Origin: Burkholderiales bacterium
GTDB lineage: Bacteria > Pseudomonadota > Gammaproteobacteria > Burkholderiales > Burkholderiaceae_C
NCBI GenBank assembly: GCA_947464185.1
Contig: CANHVY010000002.1
Span: 62,001-126,000 of the forward strand
Direction of reading: 5' to 3'
Length of the DNA: 64,000 nt
In this document: positions 54,396 through 62,978 of the stretch, piece after piece
Position numbering within the stretch: the first letter of the stretch is position 1
Layout of the letters: each line of letters begins with the position of its first letter
Translations under genes and position numbers: made by a program
The notes under the pieces: model-generated
What the model was told of the DNA's origin: nothing
Database searches by the model: none
What the model saw: the letters and a program-made list of their open reading frames with translations, nothing else

Positions 54396-55900
54396 TGCGC
54401 GGCCCCCATGGTGTGGAACAGCGGCTTGAGCGCTCCGTACAGGGCCCGGTAGTCGGCATACGCGGCGTCGTACACGGCGCGGTGCGCGGGCTGGGGCTGC
54501 ACGGACGGGGCCTGGGACACGAAGGCCTGGGCACCCTGCGGATCGCTGCTCAGTCCCGCTCCGAGTGCGGCCATCCAGGCCGCACCCAGGCACGAGCCCG
54601 GATGGCCCGACAACGGCTGGACGGGCCGGTTCAGCACGTCGGCGATGATCTGCAGCCACACCGCGCTGGCCGAGCCGCCGTCGGAGGCCAGCACCAGGGT
54701 GGCGGGCATGCCGATCTCATCGAACACCTCCACGTGATGGCGAATGCCGAAAGCGATGCCTTCAAGCAGGGCGCGCCACAGGTGGCCTGGGCCATGGTGC
54801 AGGCCCAGGCCGGTGAAGGTGCCCCGCGCCAGGGGATCGTGGATGGGGGTCTTCTCGCCCAGGAAGTAGGGCAGCGCGCGCACGCCATCGCTGCCCGCGG
54901 GCACGCAGGCAGCCCAGTGATCGAGTCTCTGGTGACGGGTGTTGCCCGGGCGGTCGTCGGCGGCAGCGCCGAATTGCGCCGCGAACCAGTTCAGCAGGGA
55001 GCCGCTGCAGGCCATGCAGCCATTGGGCATGAACAGGCCCGGCACCGGGTGGTAATCGAGGAAGACGCGGGGGTCGGGCTGCGCACCCCGGGAAGCCAGC
55101 AGGATGTCGCAGGCCCCGCCCAGCTTGACCAGCAGGTCTCCGGGCCCTTGCACCCCGGCCGCCCAGGCCGATCCCACGTGGTCGGCCAGGCCCGCCACCA
55201 CGGGCGTGCCCGCGGCCAAACCTGTGGCCTGCGCCGCTTCGGGCGTCACCTGTCCGATGATGTCGCGGCTGCCCGCCAGGGGCGGCACCTGCGCCCTGGC
55301 CAGGCCGCCCGCAGCGACCAGGTCGTCAGCGATCTGCCCGCTGGCCAGGTCGACAAAGCCGGCCTCCAACGCCCAGTTCTGCTCCACGCGGCGTGCGCCG
55401 GTGAGGCAGTGGTTGATGTAGTCGTAGCTGCCGAAGACCGTGTGGATGCGGCTGAACACCTCGGGTTCATGGCGCGCCAGCCAGCGCAGCTTGGCCGCCA
55501 CAAGTTGCTGGTTGATGCCGTTACCCGTGCGGCGGGTGAAGGCGGCCTCGTCGAACAGGCCCCGCAGTTCCTGCACTTCCTGCGCGCAGCGGCCGTCGCT
55601 TTGCTGGATGCTCGGGCGCAGCAGTTGCCCCTCCGCGCCCAGCAGCACCACCGCCGGCACCATGCCCGACACCCCGACCGCCCGAACCTCGCTGGCATCC
55701 ACGCCGGCTTGCGCCAGCAGTTCGGGCACGATGGCGCAGACATTGGTCCACCACTGCCGCGGATCTTCCTCGGCCCAGCCGGCGTGGCGGTGGGTCAGCG
55801 TCACGGGCCGGCTGGCCAGGGCCAAGCGCTGCGACGGCATCCGGATCAGGATGCCGATCGTCGAGGTGGTCCCGATGTCCAGGCCGATAACGCAGGTCAT
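54392..55900 (-). CDS. FGGY family carbohydrate kinase
   Basis: 502 residues of the xylulose/glycerol kinase fold: IGLDIGTTSTIGILI near residue 5, RQWWTNVCAIVPELL, GVSGMVPAVVLLG, AGLADHVGSAWAAG and the C-terminal ATP-site DGGSASAVWLQIIADVLNRPVQ. It phosphorylates a sugar or polyol in the cytoplasm. It follows the SgcQ-like gene by 14 bases and leads the HAD gene, so substrate phosphorylation is central to this pathway. Substrate unknown. Confidence 0.93.
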   Translation of the reverse strand: MTCVIGLDIGTTSTIGILIRMPSQRLALASRPVTLTHRHAGWAEEDPRQWWTNVCAIVPELLAQAGVDASEVRAVGVSGMVPAVVLLGAEGQLLRPSIQQSDGRCAQEVQELRGLFDEAAFTRRTGNGINQQLVAAKLRWLARHEPEVFSRIHTVFGSYDYINHCLTGARRVEQNWALEAGFVDLASGQIADDLVAAGGLARAQVPPLAGSRDIIGQVTPEAAQATGLAAGTPVVAGLADHVGSAWAAGVQGPGDLLVKLGGACDILLASRGAQPDPRVFLDYHPVPGLFMPNGCMACSGSLLNWFAAQFGAAADDRPGNTRHQRLDHWAACVPAGSDGVRALPYFLGEKTPIHDPLARGTFTGLGLHHGPGHLWRALLEGIAFGIRHHVEVFDEIGMPATLVLASDGGSASAVWLQIIADVLNRPVQPLSGHPGSCLGAAWMAALGAGLSSDPQGAQAFVSQAPSVQPQPAHRAVYDAAYADYRALYGALKPLFHTMGAAQ

Positions 55901-55914
55901 GGACGTATTCCGTG

Positions 55915-56718
55915 TCAGCGCAGGCTGTTGACGCGGTCCATGAAGCGCTTGACACGGTCACCGTCCACCGCGTTCCAGGTGACCCCGTCAACCTTGAAGT
56001 GCGTGCCGACGACGCAGCCGTCGGCCAGCGCCAGGATGCCGCTCACCGAGTCGAGGGTGACGCCCGTGTTGGCGAAGACAGGCACTTTGCCGTCCAGGGC
56101 CTCCACCACGCGCTGCAGATCAGAGGTGTTCACGCCCTGACCCGTCAGCGCGCCGGACACGAGGATGCCATCGGCCAGGGACGAGAACACGGCGCTGCGG
56201 GCCCGCAACTCGATGGGTCGGCGGTCCAGGGTGTCGGCGAACTCGGCGTTGATGTTGAACAGCAGTTTGAGGTCGTCGCGGCCGAGGTTGCGGCGCAGGC
56301 GCAAGGCCGCTGCCGCGTCAGGCTTCCACAGCCCCATGTCGGAGGCGAACAGACCAGTGAAGATCTCGCGCGCGAACGAGGCCCCGGTGGCCGTGGCAAT
56401 GGCCACGCTGGCCGAAGGATCCCAGAGCCAGTTGACGCCAAAAGGCACCTTCAGCACGGGCTTGACGGCCGTGATGACGGCCGTCATGGCCGCCACGCCC
56501 TCGGCAGGCGCCTGCAACTGGTAGGGACGGTCGTTCTCGTTGCCAAACATGATCGCGTCCACACCGCCCTCCTGCAGCCGTTGGACGTCGGCCAGCACGC
56601 CGTCGACCAGGCGGTTCATGCCGCCCTTGGCGTCGTACAGAGGGGTTCCGGGCAGCGCGCCGATGTGGGCCATGCCGATCACGGCCTTCTTGCGTGCGCC
56701 GAAGAAATCAAAAGGCAT
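55915..56718 (-). CDS. BtpA/SgcQ family TIM-barrel protein
   Basis: 267 residues: IGMAHIGALPGTPLYDAKGGM near 16, GGVDAIMFGNENDRPY near 53, GVNWLWDPSASVAIATATGASFARE, and GVTLDSVSGILALADGCVVGTHFK near 220. BtpA/SgcQ proteins are TIM-barrel enzymes found in sugar-utilisation operons and in photosystem-I-linked BtpA; their reaction is not well defined. It is the first gene of the operon, preceded by the TTC repeats. Confidence 0.9.
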   Translation of the reverse strand: MPFDFFGARKKAVIGMAHIGALPGTPLYDAKGGMNRLVDGVLADVQRLQEGGVDAIMFGNENDRPYQLQAPAEGVAAMTAVITAVKPVLKVPFGVNWLWDPSASVAIATATGASFAREIFTGLFASDMGLWKPDAAAALRLRRNLGRDDLKLLFNINAEFADTLDRRPIELRARSAVFSSLADGILVSGALTGQGVNTSDLQRVVEALDGKVPVFANTGVTLDSVSGILALADGCVVGTHFKVDGVTWNAVDGDRVKRFMDRVNSLR

Positions 56719-56731
56719 CAGATCTTCCTTG

Positions 56732-56761
56732 TTCGATCACATTCAAACACTTTCGAACATC
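56732..56761. promoter_or_regulatory. Three 10-bp TTC direct repeats, DeoR-type operator
   Basis: TTCGATCACA, TTCAAACACT and TTCGAACATC begin at 56732, 56742 and 56752. The outer two also form an inverted TGTTCGA / TCGAACA pair. DeoR-family repressors commonly bind such TTC(G) repeats spaced by about one helical turn. It lies just upstream of the first gene of the nine-gene operon, and within the spacer to the divergent MFS gene. Confidence 0.65.
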
Positions 56762-56852
56762 AATGTAGCAGGGCAGGCCGGGTTGGGCAAGGCGCTCCCG
56801 CAGGACATGGTGGCGTCGGTGCCACGCACCGGAACAGGGGCCAGGCGGCGCC

Positions 56853-56858
56853 GACAAT
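56853..56858 (+). promoter_or_regulatory. -10-like GACAAT for the MFS gene
   Basis: GACAAT ends 6 nt before the GTG start at 56865; it would give a leaderless mRNA. No strong -35. Confidence 0.35.
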
Positions 56859-56864
56859 CCATGC

Positions 56865-58118
56865 GTGCAGGCCGACCCCGTCCACGCCCCCCGCCCCCTT
56901 GTCGTGGCCTTGGCCGGGCTTCTTGCGCTGGCCATCGCCATGGGCATTGGCCGCTTCGCATTCACACCGCTGCTGCCCCTGATGCTGCACGACGGTCTGC
57001 TGGACCTGCCCGAGGCCAGTTGGCTGGCCTCGGCCAACTACCTGGGGTATTGGCTCGGTGCGATGGGCTGCGCCCTGCAGCCGGTGCTCTGGCGCCACTG
57101 GGGCCGCCCGGCGCTGGAGCCCACCGTCATGGTGCGCTTGGGTCTGGCGGCCACGGTGTTGCTGACGCTGGGCATGGCCCTGCCCTGGCCGGCGGCGTGG
57201 GGACTGTGGCGCGGTCTCGCGGGCGTGGCCAGCGCCCTGGTCTTCGTGTACGTCTCGGGATGGTGCCTGGCGCGGCTGAGCGACCTGGGCGCGCCCGCGC
57301 TGGCCGGCGTCATCTTCGTCGGCCCCGGCCTGGGCATTGCGGTCAGCGGCTTCGCCGTGACGGCGATGGTGACGCTGGACCTGCGCGCTGCGGCGGGCTG
57401 GGTCTGCTTCGCGCTGCTGGCCCTGGCCTTGACCCTGCTGGCATGGCCGCGGCTGCAGGGTGTCGTGAAGGCCCCCGCCGGCGCAGCCCCGGACGACAGC
57501 CCGCCACCGCGCGGCGTCATCGCCGCCCTCACGCTGGCCTACGGCCTGGCAGGGTTTGGCTACATCATCACCGCCACCTTCCTGCCCGTGATCGCGCGGC
57601 AGGCCCTGCCGGGCTCGGTCTGGCTGAACCTGTTCTGGCCCCTCTTCGGTATCAGCGTGGCGGTCGGGGCATTGATCACCGTGCGCATGCCGGCGCACTG
57701 GAACCGGCTGCACCTGCTGATGGCCTGCCATGCCCTGCAGGCCCTGGGGGTGATGCTGGGCTTGTGGTGGCCGGCGCTGGCCGGCTTTGCCATCGGCAGC
57801 GTCCTGCTGGGCCTGCCGTTCACGGCCATCACCCTGTTCGCCATGCAGGAAGCTCGGCGGCTGCGGCCGCGCAACGCGTCGGCGCTCATCGGCCTGCTCA
57901 CGGCCGGCTATGGCCTGGGGCAGATCCTGGGGCCGGCGCTGGTGGCCTGGGTACTGCCGCGCACCACCAGCGTGGCCCAGGGCTTTGACTGGTCGCTGCA
58001 GGCGGCCGCCGCAGGGCTGGTGCTGGGCCTGATGATCTATGCCGGGCTGGCGTGGTGCGCACACGTGTGCTCCCCCGGCAAGCCCACCAGGACAAACCAG
58101 GACGGACACCTCCCATGA
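56865..58118 (+). CDS. YbfB/YjiJ family MFS transporter
   Basis: 417 residues, twelve hydrophobic segments; AIAMGIGRFAFTPLLPLMLHDGLLDLPEASWLASANYLGYWLGA is the YbfB signature and NASALIGLLTAGYGLGQILGPAL lies near the C terminus. The start is GTG; no in-frame ATG is near. The stop overlaps the CoA-transferase ATG (ATGA), so it heads the aromatic/acid-utilisation cluster 56865-62915. Substrate unknown. Confidence 0.88.
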   Translation: MQADPVHAPRPLVVALAGLLALAIAMGIGRFAFTPLLPLMLHDGLLDLPEASWLASANYLGYWLGAMGCALQPVLWRHWGRPALEPTVMVRLGLAATVLLTLGMALPWPAAWGLWRGLAGVASALVFVYVSGWCLARLSDLGAPALAGVIFVGPGLGIAVSGFAVTAMVTLDLRAAAGWVCFALLALALTLLAWPRLQGVVKAPAGAAPDDSPPPRGVIAALTLAYGLAGFGYIITATFLPVIARQALPGSVWLNLFWPLFGISVAVGALITVRMPAHWNRLHLLMACHALQALGVMLGLWWPALAGFAIGSVLLGLPFTAITLFAMQEARRLRPRNASALIGLLTAGYGLGQILGPALVAWVLPRTTSVAQGFDWSLQAAAAGLVLGLMIYAGLAWCAHVCSPGKPTRTNQDGHLP

Positions 58119-59330
58119 ACACGCCCCCACCCTCCCAGGACCTGCCCCTTGCCGGGGTGCGCGTGGTGGAGTTCACGCACATGGTGATGGGGCCCACCTG
58201 CGGCATGATCCTGGCGGACCTGGGCGCCGAGGTGATCAAGGTCGAGCCCCTGGGACGCCACGCGGCGGCTGCTGGGCTCGGGCGCCGGCTTCTTCAGCCT
58301 GTTCAACCGCAACAAGCGCAGCCTGGCGGTGGACGTCAAAAGCCCGCGCGGGCGCGAGATCGTGCTGCGACTGGCCGCGGGCGCGGATGTCTTCAGCGAG
58401 AACTTCAAGGCCGGCACCCTGGATCGCACGGGGCTGGGCTGGGAAGCGCTGTCGAGGCTGAACCCACGGCTGGTGTACGTGTCGCTCAAGGGCTTTCTGC
58501 CCGGGCCCTACGAGCACCGCACCGCGCTGGACGAAGTGGTGCAGATGATGGGCGGCCTGGCCTACATGACGGGCCCGGAAGGCCGCCCGTTGCGGGCCGG
58601 CACGAGCGTGAACGACATCATGGGCGGCATGTTCGGCGCCATCGGCGCGATGGCCGCGCTGGCCCAGCGCGAACGCACGGGCCGCGGCCAGCAGGTGCAA
58701 AGCGCACTGTTCGAGAACAACGTGCTCCTGGTGGCGCAGCACATGATGCAGTACGCCGTCACGGGCAAGCCGGCGGCGCCCATGCCCAGCCGCATCAGCG
58801 CCTGGGCGCTGTACGACGTGTTCACCGTGCAAGAGGGCGAGCAGATCTTCCTGGCGGCGGTGAGCGACACGCAGTGGGCCTTGTTGTGCGACGAGTTCGG
58901 CTGGACCGCCTGGAAGGCGGATCCGCAGCTGGCCAGCAACAACCTGCGCGTCCAGGCGCGCGCCTGGCTGCTGCCCCTGCTGCGCGAACGCTTCGGCGCC
59001 TTCAGCGCCCGCGAGCTGGCGGCCCGGTTCGAGAAGAACGGCCTGCCCTATGCGCCCATCACCCGGCCGGAAGACCTGTTCGACGACCCCCATCTGGGCA
59101 GCACCGGCGGCCTGGCCCCCGTGACGCTGCCCGCCGACGCCAGCAGCGCGGGGCACGAGGTGACCACCCGTACCGCACTGCTGCCCATCACGATGGACGG
59201 GCAGCGGCTGCCGCTGCGCGCGCCGCCCCCCGGCGTGGGGGAACACACGCAGGAACTGCTGGCAGAACTCGGCTACGGCCAGGACGACATCGCCGCCCTG
59301 GTTCGGGACGGCGTGGTGCGCGGGCGGTGA
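58115..59330 (+). pseudogene. CaiB/BaiF CoA-transferase, disrupted by frameshift
   Basis: The N-terminal part (LAGVRVVEFTHMVMGPTCGMILADLGAEVIKVEP) is in one frame; from about 58254 the homology continues in another (DATRRLLGSGAGFFSLFNRNKRSLAVDVKSPRG...). Between them the expected VEPLGD becomes CTGGGAC, best explained by loss of two bases near 58252-58254. The rest is full length (about 405 residues if repaired) with intact GMFGAIGAM and FSARELAARFEKNG segments. Family members move CoA between acids. Either a real mutation or a read error. Confidence 0.85.
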
Positions 59331-59436
59331 ACTTCCAGGGGCCTGGGTCATGGACTTGGGTAAAAGCCCGGATTGCGAGAACGTGCTTCCCTGCGTTCAA
59401 TCCCGGTGCCGAAAACGCATCCGAGGAGACTTGACG

Positions 59437-60417
59437 ATGGTGTTCTTGAGAACCGTGGCGCTCGCGCTGGCCTGCACAGCGCTCAGCGGTACGCTGCAGG
59501 CGCAGGGCGCTGACTTCCCGCGACAGCAGCCCATTCGCATGGTGGTGACCTTTCCGCCCGGTGGCAGCGCTGATGCCGTCGTGCGCATGGTGGTGCCGCG
59601 GCTCAACGAACGGCTCGGCCAGCAGGTCGTCGTGGACAACCGGCCGGGCGCAGGCGGCAACATCGGGCTGGCGGTGGTGGCCAAGGCCGCTGCCGACGGC
59701 TACACGCTGGGCGTGGGTGCGGCAGGCGCCCTGGCAGCCAACAGCAGCCTGTACGACAAGATGCCCTTCGACCCGCTGAAGGACTTCAAGCCGGTGAGCA
59801 TGCTGGCGGCCATTCCCTTCGTGATCATCGGCCACCCCTCCCTTGCAGCAAAGACCCAGCCGGAGTTGGTGGCCCTGGCGCGGGCGCAGCCCGGCAGGCT
59901 GTCCATCAGCCATGGCGGCAATGGCACGGCGATGCACCTGTCGGCCGCTCTCTTCGCGCAACTGGCGCAGGTGAAGCTGGTGGAAGTGCCCTACAGGGGG
60001 TCCGGCCCCGCCGCGCTGGACGTGCTGGCGGGTAATGTCCCGTTGGCTGTGGTGGACCTGCCCGCGGCGCTGCAGCACATCCGTGCAGGCAAGCTCACCG
60101 CCTTTGCCGTCACCAGCCCGCAGCGCCTGCCCCAGCTGCCCGACGTGCCCACCGTGGCCGAGGCGGGTCTTGCAGGCTACGACTCCACGGGCTGGTTCGG
60201 CGTGGTGGCCCCGGCCGGCACACCGAACGCCATCGTCGAGAGGCTCAGCGCCGAGATCAACGCCACGCTCGGCGACGAGCAGATCAAGGCCAGCATGCGC
60301 AACCTGGGCGTGGAGCCGGCGCCCAGCCGACCCGCAGCGTTCGAAGCCTACATCCGCGCCGAGACCCAGAAGTGGGCCCGGGTGATCCAGCAGGCCAACA
60401 TCAAGATCGAGCAGTGA
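59437..60417 (+). CDS. Bug family tripartite tricarboxylate transporter substrate-binding protein
   Basis: 326 residues: signal peptide ALALACTALSGTLQAQ, then the Bug fold with IRMVVTFPPGGSADAVVRMV near 35, VDNRPGAGGNIG, GYTLGVGAAGALAANSSLYDKMPFDPLKDFKPVSML, and DVPTVAEAGLAGYDSTGWFGVVAPAGTP near 255. Bug proteins bind carboxylates in Burkholderiales, often without a dedicated membrane partner, as here. It stops in a GTGA overlap with the FAD hydroxylase gene. Confidence 0.95.
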   Translation: MVFLRTVALALACTALSGTLQAQGADFPRQQPIRMVVTFPPGGSADAVVRMVVPRLNERLGQQVVVDNRPGAGGNIGLAVVAKAAADGYTLGVGAAGALAANSSLYDKMPFDPLKDFKPVSMLAAIPFVIIGHPSLAAKTQPELVALARAQPGRLSISHGGNGTAMHLSAALFAQLAQVKLVEVPYRGSGPAALDVLAGNVPLAVVDLPAALQHIRAGKLTAFAVTSPQRLPQLPDVPTVAEAGLAGYDSTGWFGVVAPAGTPNAIVERLSAEINATLGDEQIKASMRNLGVEPAPSRPAAFEAYIRAETQKWARVIQQANIKIEQ

Positions 60418-62075
60418 CCGTTCTCCCCGGGCTCGAAGCCGATGTGCTGGTGGTGGGGGCCGGCCCGGTCGGGCTGACCCTGGCGATGGACCTCTCGGCC
60501 CGCGGGGTGCGCGTGGCCATCGCCGAGACGCGGCGCTACGCCGAGCCGCCGAACGTGAAGTGCAACCACGTCTCGGCCCGCTCCATGGAACGGTTCCGCC
60601 TGCTGGGGGTGGCGCACAAGCTGCGCGCCGCGGGCCTGCCTGCGGACTACCCCAACGACGTGGTGTTCCGCACCAGCGTCTGCGGCACCGAGCTCACCCG
60701 CATTCCCATTCCAGGCCGCGCCGATCGGTACACCTCACGCGAGGGCCCGGACACGTGGTGGCCCACGCCCGAACCCCCCCACCGCATCAACCAGACCTAC
60801 CTGGAGCCCATCCTGCTGGAACACACCGCGGCGCTGCCCGGCGTGACCTTGCTGAACCGGACCTCGATCGGTGAGTTCCACCAGGAGGCCGATGCCGTGC
60901 AGGCGCTGGCCACCGACCTGGACAGCGGCCAGCAACGGCACATCCGGGCCCGCTATCTGGTGGGTTGCGACGGCGGCAGCTCCATGGTGCGCAAGACGAT
61001 GGGCGCCCGGCTGGAGGGCACGCCCGTGATCCAGCGTGTGCAGTCCACCTGCATCCGCGCGCCTGGGCTGCGCGAGCGCATTCCAGGCAAGCCCGCCTGG
61101 TCGTACTACTCGGTCAATCCCCGCCGCTGCGGCACCGTGTTCGCCATCGACGGCCTGGAAACCTGGCTGGTGCACAACCACCTCAACCCGGACGAGCCGG
61201 AGTTCGACTCCGTCGACCGGGACTGGTCCATACGCCAGATCCTGGGCGTGGGCGACGACTTCCGCTACGAGGTGGTGAGCAAGGAAGACTGGGTGGGCCG
61301 CCGCCTGGTGGCTGACCGCTTCCGTGACCGCAAGGTCTTCATCGCCGGGGATGCGGCCCACCTGTGGGTGCCCTACGCCGGCTACGGCATGAACGCCGGC
61401 ATTGCGGACGCGCTGAACCTCTCCTGGCTGTTGGCGGCGCGGCTGCAGGGTTGGGCAGACGAAGGCATCCTCGACGCCTACGAGGCCGAGCGCCAGCCCA
61501 TCACCCTGCAGGTCTCGCACTTCGCCATGGAGCACGCGGCCAAGATGATCAAGGCCCGCCGTGCCGTGCCGCCGAACATCGAGGCCGAGGACGACGCCGG
61601 CCGCCAGGCCCGGCAGGAGATCGGGCGGGAAGCCTATGACCTCAACGTGCAGCAGTTCTGCTGCGCGGGCTTGAACTTCGGCTACTACTACGAGGCGTCA
61701 CCCATCATCGTGTCGGACGACGAAGCGCCGCCCCCGTACACCATGGGCGACTTCACGGCCTCCACGGTGCCGGGCTGTCGCGCGCCGCATGTGTGGCTTC
61801 CCGATGGCCGCTCCCTGTACGACGCCTTCGGCCCGGGCTACACCTTGCTGCGCACGGACGCCACGGTGGACGCCGCACCCTTGCTGCAGGCCGCGCAACG
61901 GCGCGGCCTGCCTCTGGCCGTGATCGACCTTGCAGGCGTGTCGCTCCCCGCGGCATACCGGCACAAGCTGGTGATCTGCCGGCACGACCAGCATGTGGCC
62001 TGGCGTGGCGATCAACTGCCGGACGACCCGGCGGCGCTGGTGGAACGGTTGCGGGGCGCCCGCTCGCCAAGCTGA
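60414..62075 (+). CDS. FAD-dependent aromatic hydroxylase (PheA/TfdB-like)
   Basis: 553 residues of the flavoprotein hydroxylase class: DVLVVGAGPVGLTLAMDLSARGV with the GxGxxG FAD motif, the RYLVGCDGGSSMVRKTMGA DG motif near 180, and GDAAHLWVPYAGYGMNAGIADALNLSWLLAARL near 315. The C-terminal thioredoxin-like domain (PLAVIDLAGVSLPAAYRHKLVICR) is typical of phenol-type hydroxylases. It would add oxygen to an aromatic ring. GTG start overlaps the upstream stop. Confidence 0.9.
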   Translation: MTVLPGLEADVLVVGAGPVGLTLAMDLSARGVRVAIAETRRYAEPPNVKCNHVSARSMERFRLLGVAHKLRAAGLPADYPNDVVFRTSVCGTELTRIPIPGRADRYTSREGPDTWWPTPEPPHRINQTYLEPILLEHTAALPGVTLLNRTSIGEFHQEADAVQALATDLDSGQQRHIRARYLVGCDGGSSMVRKTMGARLEGTPVIQRVQSTCIRAPGLRERIPGKPAWSYYSVNPRRCGTVFAIDGLETWLVHNHLNPDEPEFDSVDRDWSIRQILGVGDDFRYEVVSKEDWVGRRLVADRFRDRKVFIAGDAAHLWVPYAGYGMNAGIADALNLSWLLAARLQGWADEGILDAYEAERQPITLQVSHFAMEHAAKMIKARRAVPPNIEAEDDAGRQARQEIGREAYDLNVQQFCCAGLNFGYYYEASPIIVSDDEAPPPYTMGDFTASTVPGCRAPHVWLPDGRSLYDAFGPGYTLLRTDATVDAAPLLQAAQRRGLPLAVIDLAGVSLPAAYRHKLVICRHDQHVAWRGDQLPDDPAALVERLRGARSPS

Positions 62076-62096
62076 GCTTCGGGCGCAAGGCCCGCC

Positions 62097-62102
62097 GACA
62101 AT
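62097..62102 (+). promoter_or_regulatory. -10-like GACAAT for the secreted hydrolase
   Basis: GACAAT ends 6 nt before the ATG at 62109, 21 bases after the hydroxylase stop, so the hydrolase may have its own, leaderless message. Confidence 0.35.
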
Positions 62103-62108
62103 GCCGGC

Positions 62109-62915
62109 ATGAGCAGCTGGGTTCGCCGTGGAAGCCGGAGGTGCCTTGCGCTGGCAGGTGCAGCTGCGGCCGCGGCCCTGATCACCACGGCCGCTGCGGC
62201 CGCGCCTGCCGAGCCGCCTTCCCTGCGGACGCCCACTCCAGCGCAGGTCCAGACCCAGGTGCACGAACTCGACGGCCACCGCGTCACGCTGGACGTCTAC
62301 CCCGCTGCCGGCCCGCTGCGCGGGGCGGCCATCCTCTCGCACGGCTTCACGCGCAGCCGGCGCACGCTGGCAGGCCATGCGCAGGCGCTGGCCGATGGCG
62401 GCGTGCTGGCGCTGACGCCGGACCTGCCCTGCACCTTCGACTTCCGCTGCAATGCCCGCGCCCTGGCCGCGCTGGTGGCTTCGCTGCGTGCGGGCGGTGC
62501 TTTCGGCGCGCCCGTTGAGCGCGTCATGCTGGCGGGCTTTTCTGCCGGCGGGCTGTCCAGCCTGCTGGCGGCCCACACGCCCGGCGTGGTCGGCTATGTG
62601 GGGTTGGACCCGTTCGACCGCACGCTGCCCGACGAGGCCGAGCGCCTGGGCCTGGCGGCAGCGAGAAGCTTGCGCACCGAGGCCCTGCTGCTGCGCGCGC
62701 CGCCCTCCCGCTGCAACGCCGAAGCGGTGGCCGCCCCCTGGGCCAGCGCGCTGCCGGCGCTGTGGCGCGACGAACTGATCGCGGGCGCCTCCCACTGCGA
62801 CTTCGAGTCGCCCACGGACTGGATGTGCCGGCTGGCCTGCGGCGACACCGACCCGGCGCGCCAGCAGCAAGTGCGTCAGGGCCTGCTGGAGGCGGCGGCG
62901 CGCTGGATGCGCTGA
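62109..62915 (+). CDS. Secreted alpha/beta hydrolase
   Basis: 268 residues. Signal peptide RCLALAGAAAAAALITTAAAAAP, then an alpha/beta hydrolase core: ILSHGFTRSRRTLAGHAQAL (oxyanion region), nucleophile elbow VMLAGFSAGGLSSLLAAH near 140 (Ser in GFSAG), acid probably in VGLDPFDRTLP, and a C-terminal His in GASHCDFESPTDWM. It resembles dienelactone-hydrolase-like and other small esterases; substrate unknown. Probably periplasmic. Confidence 0.85.
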   Translation: MSSWVRRGSRRCLALAGAAAAAALITTAAAAAPAEPPSLRTPTPAQVQTQVHELDGHRVTLDVYPAAGPLRGAAILSHGFTRSRRTLAGHAQALADGGVLALTPDLPCTFDFRCNARALAALVASLRAGGAFGAPVERVMLAGFSAGGLSSLLAAHTPGVVGYVGLDPFDRTLPDEAERLGLAAARSLRTEALLLRAPPSRCNAEAVAAPWASALPALWRDELIAGASHCDFESPTDWMCRLACGDTDPARQQQVRQGLLEAAARWMR

Positions 62916-62978
62916 GGTGGCTGGCCGGGTGATCCCGACTCGTTCACACCGAGCTTCTTGCGCCTCGCATCCAGCGTG

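Noticed and set aside
58250..58256. Programmed frameshift in the CoA-transferase
   Set aside because: No slippery heptamer, no downstream pseudoknot and no family precedent; mutation or read error is simpler.
58052..59434. 460-codon frame covering the CoA-transferase region
   Set aside because: Only the first 50 or so codons from 58115 are coding; after 58254 the true homology is in another frame and this one gives Arg/Gly-rich noise.
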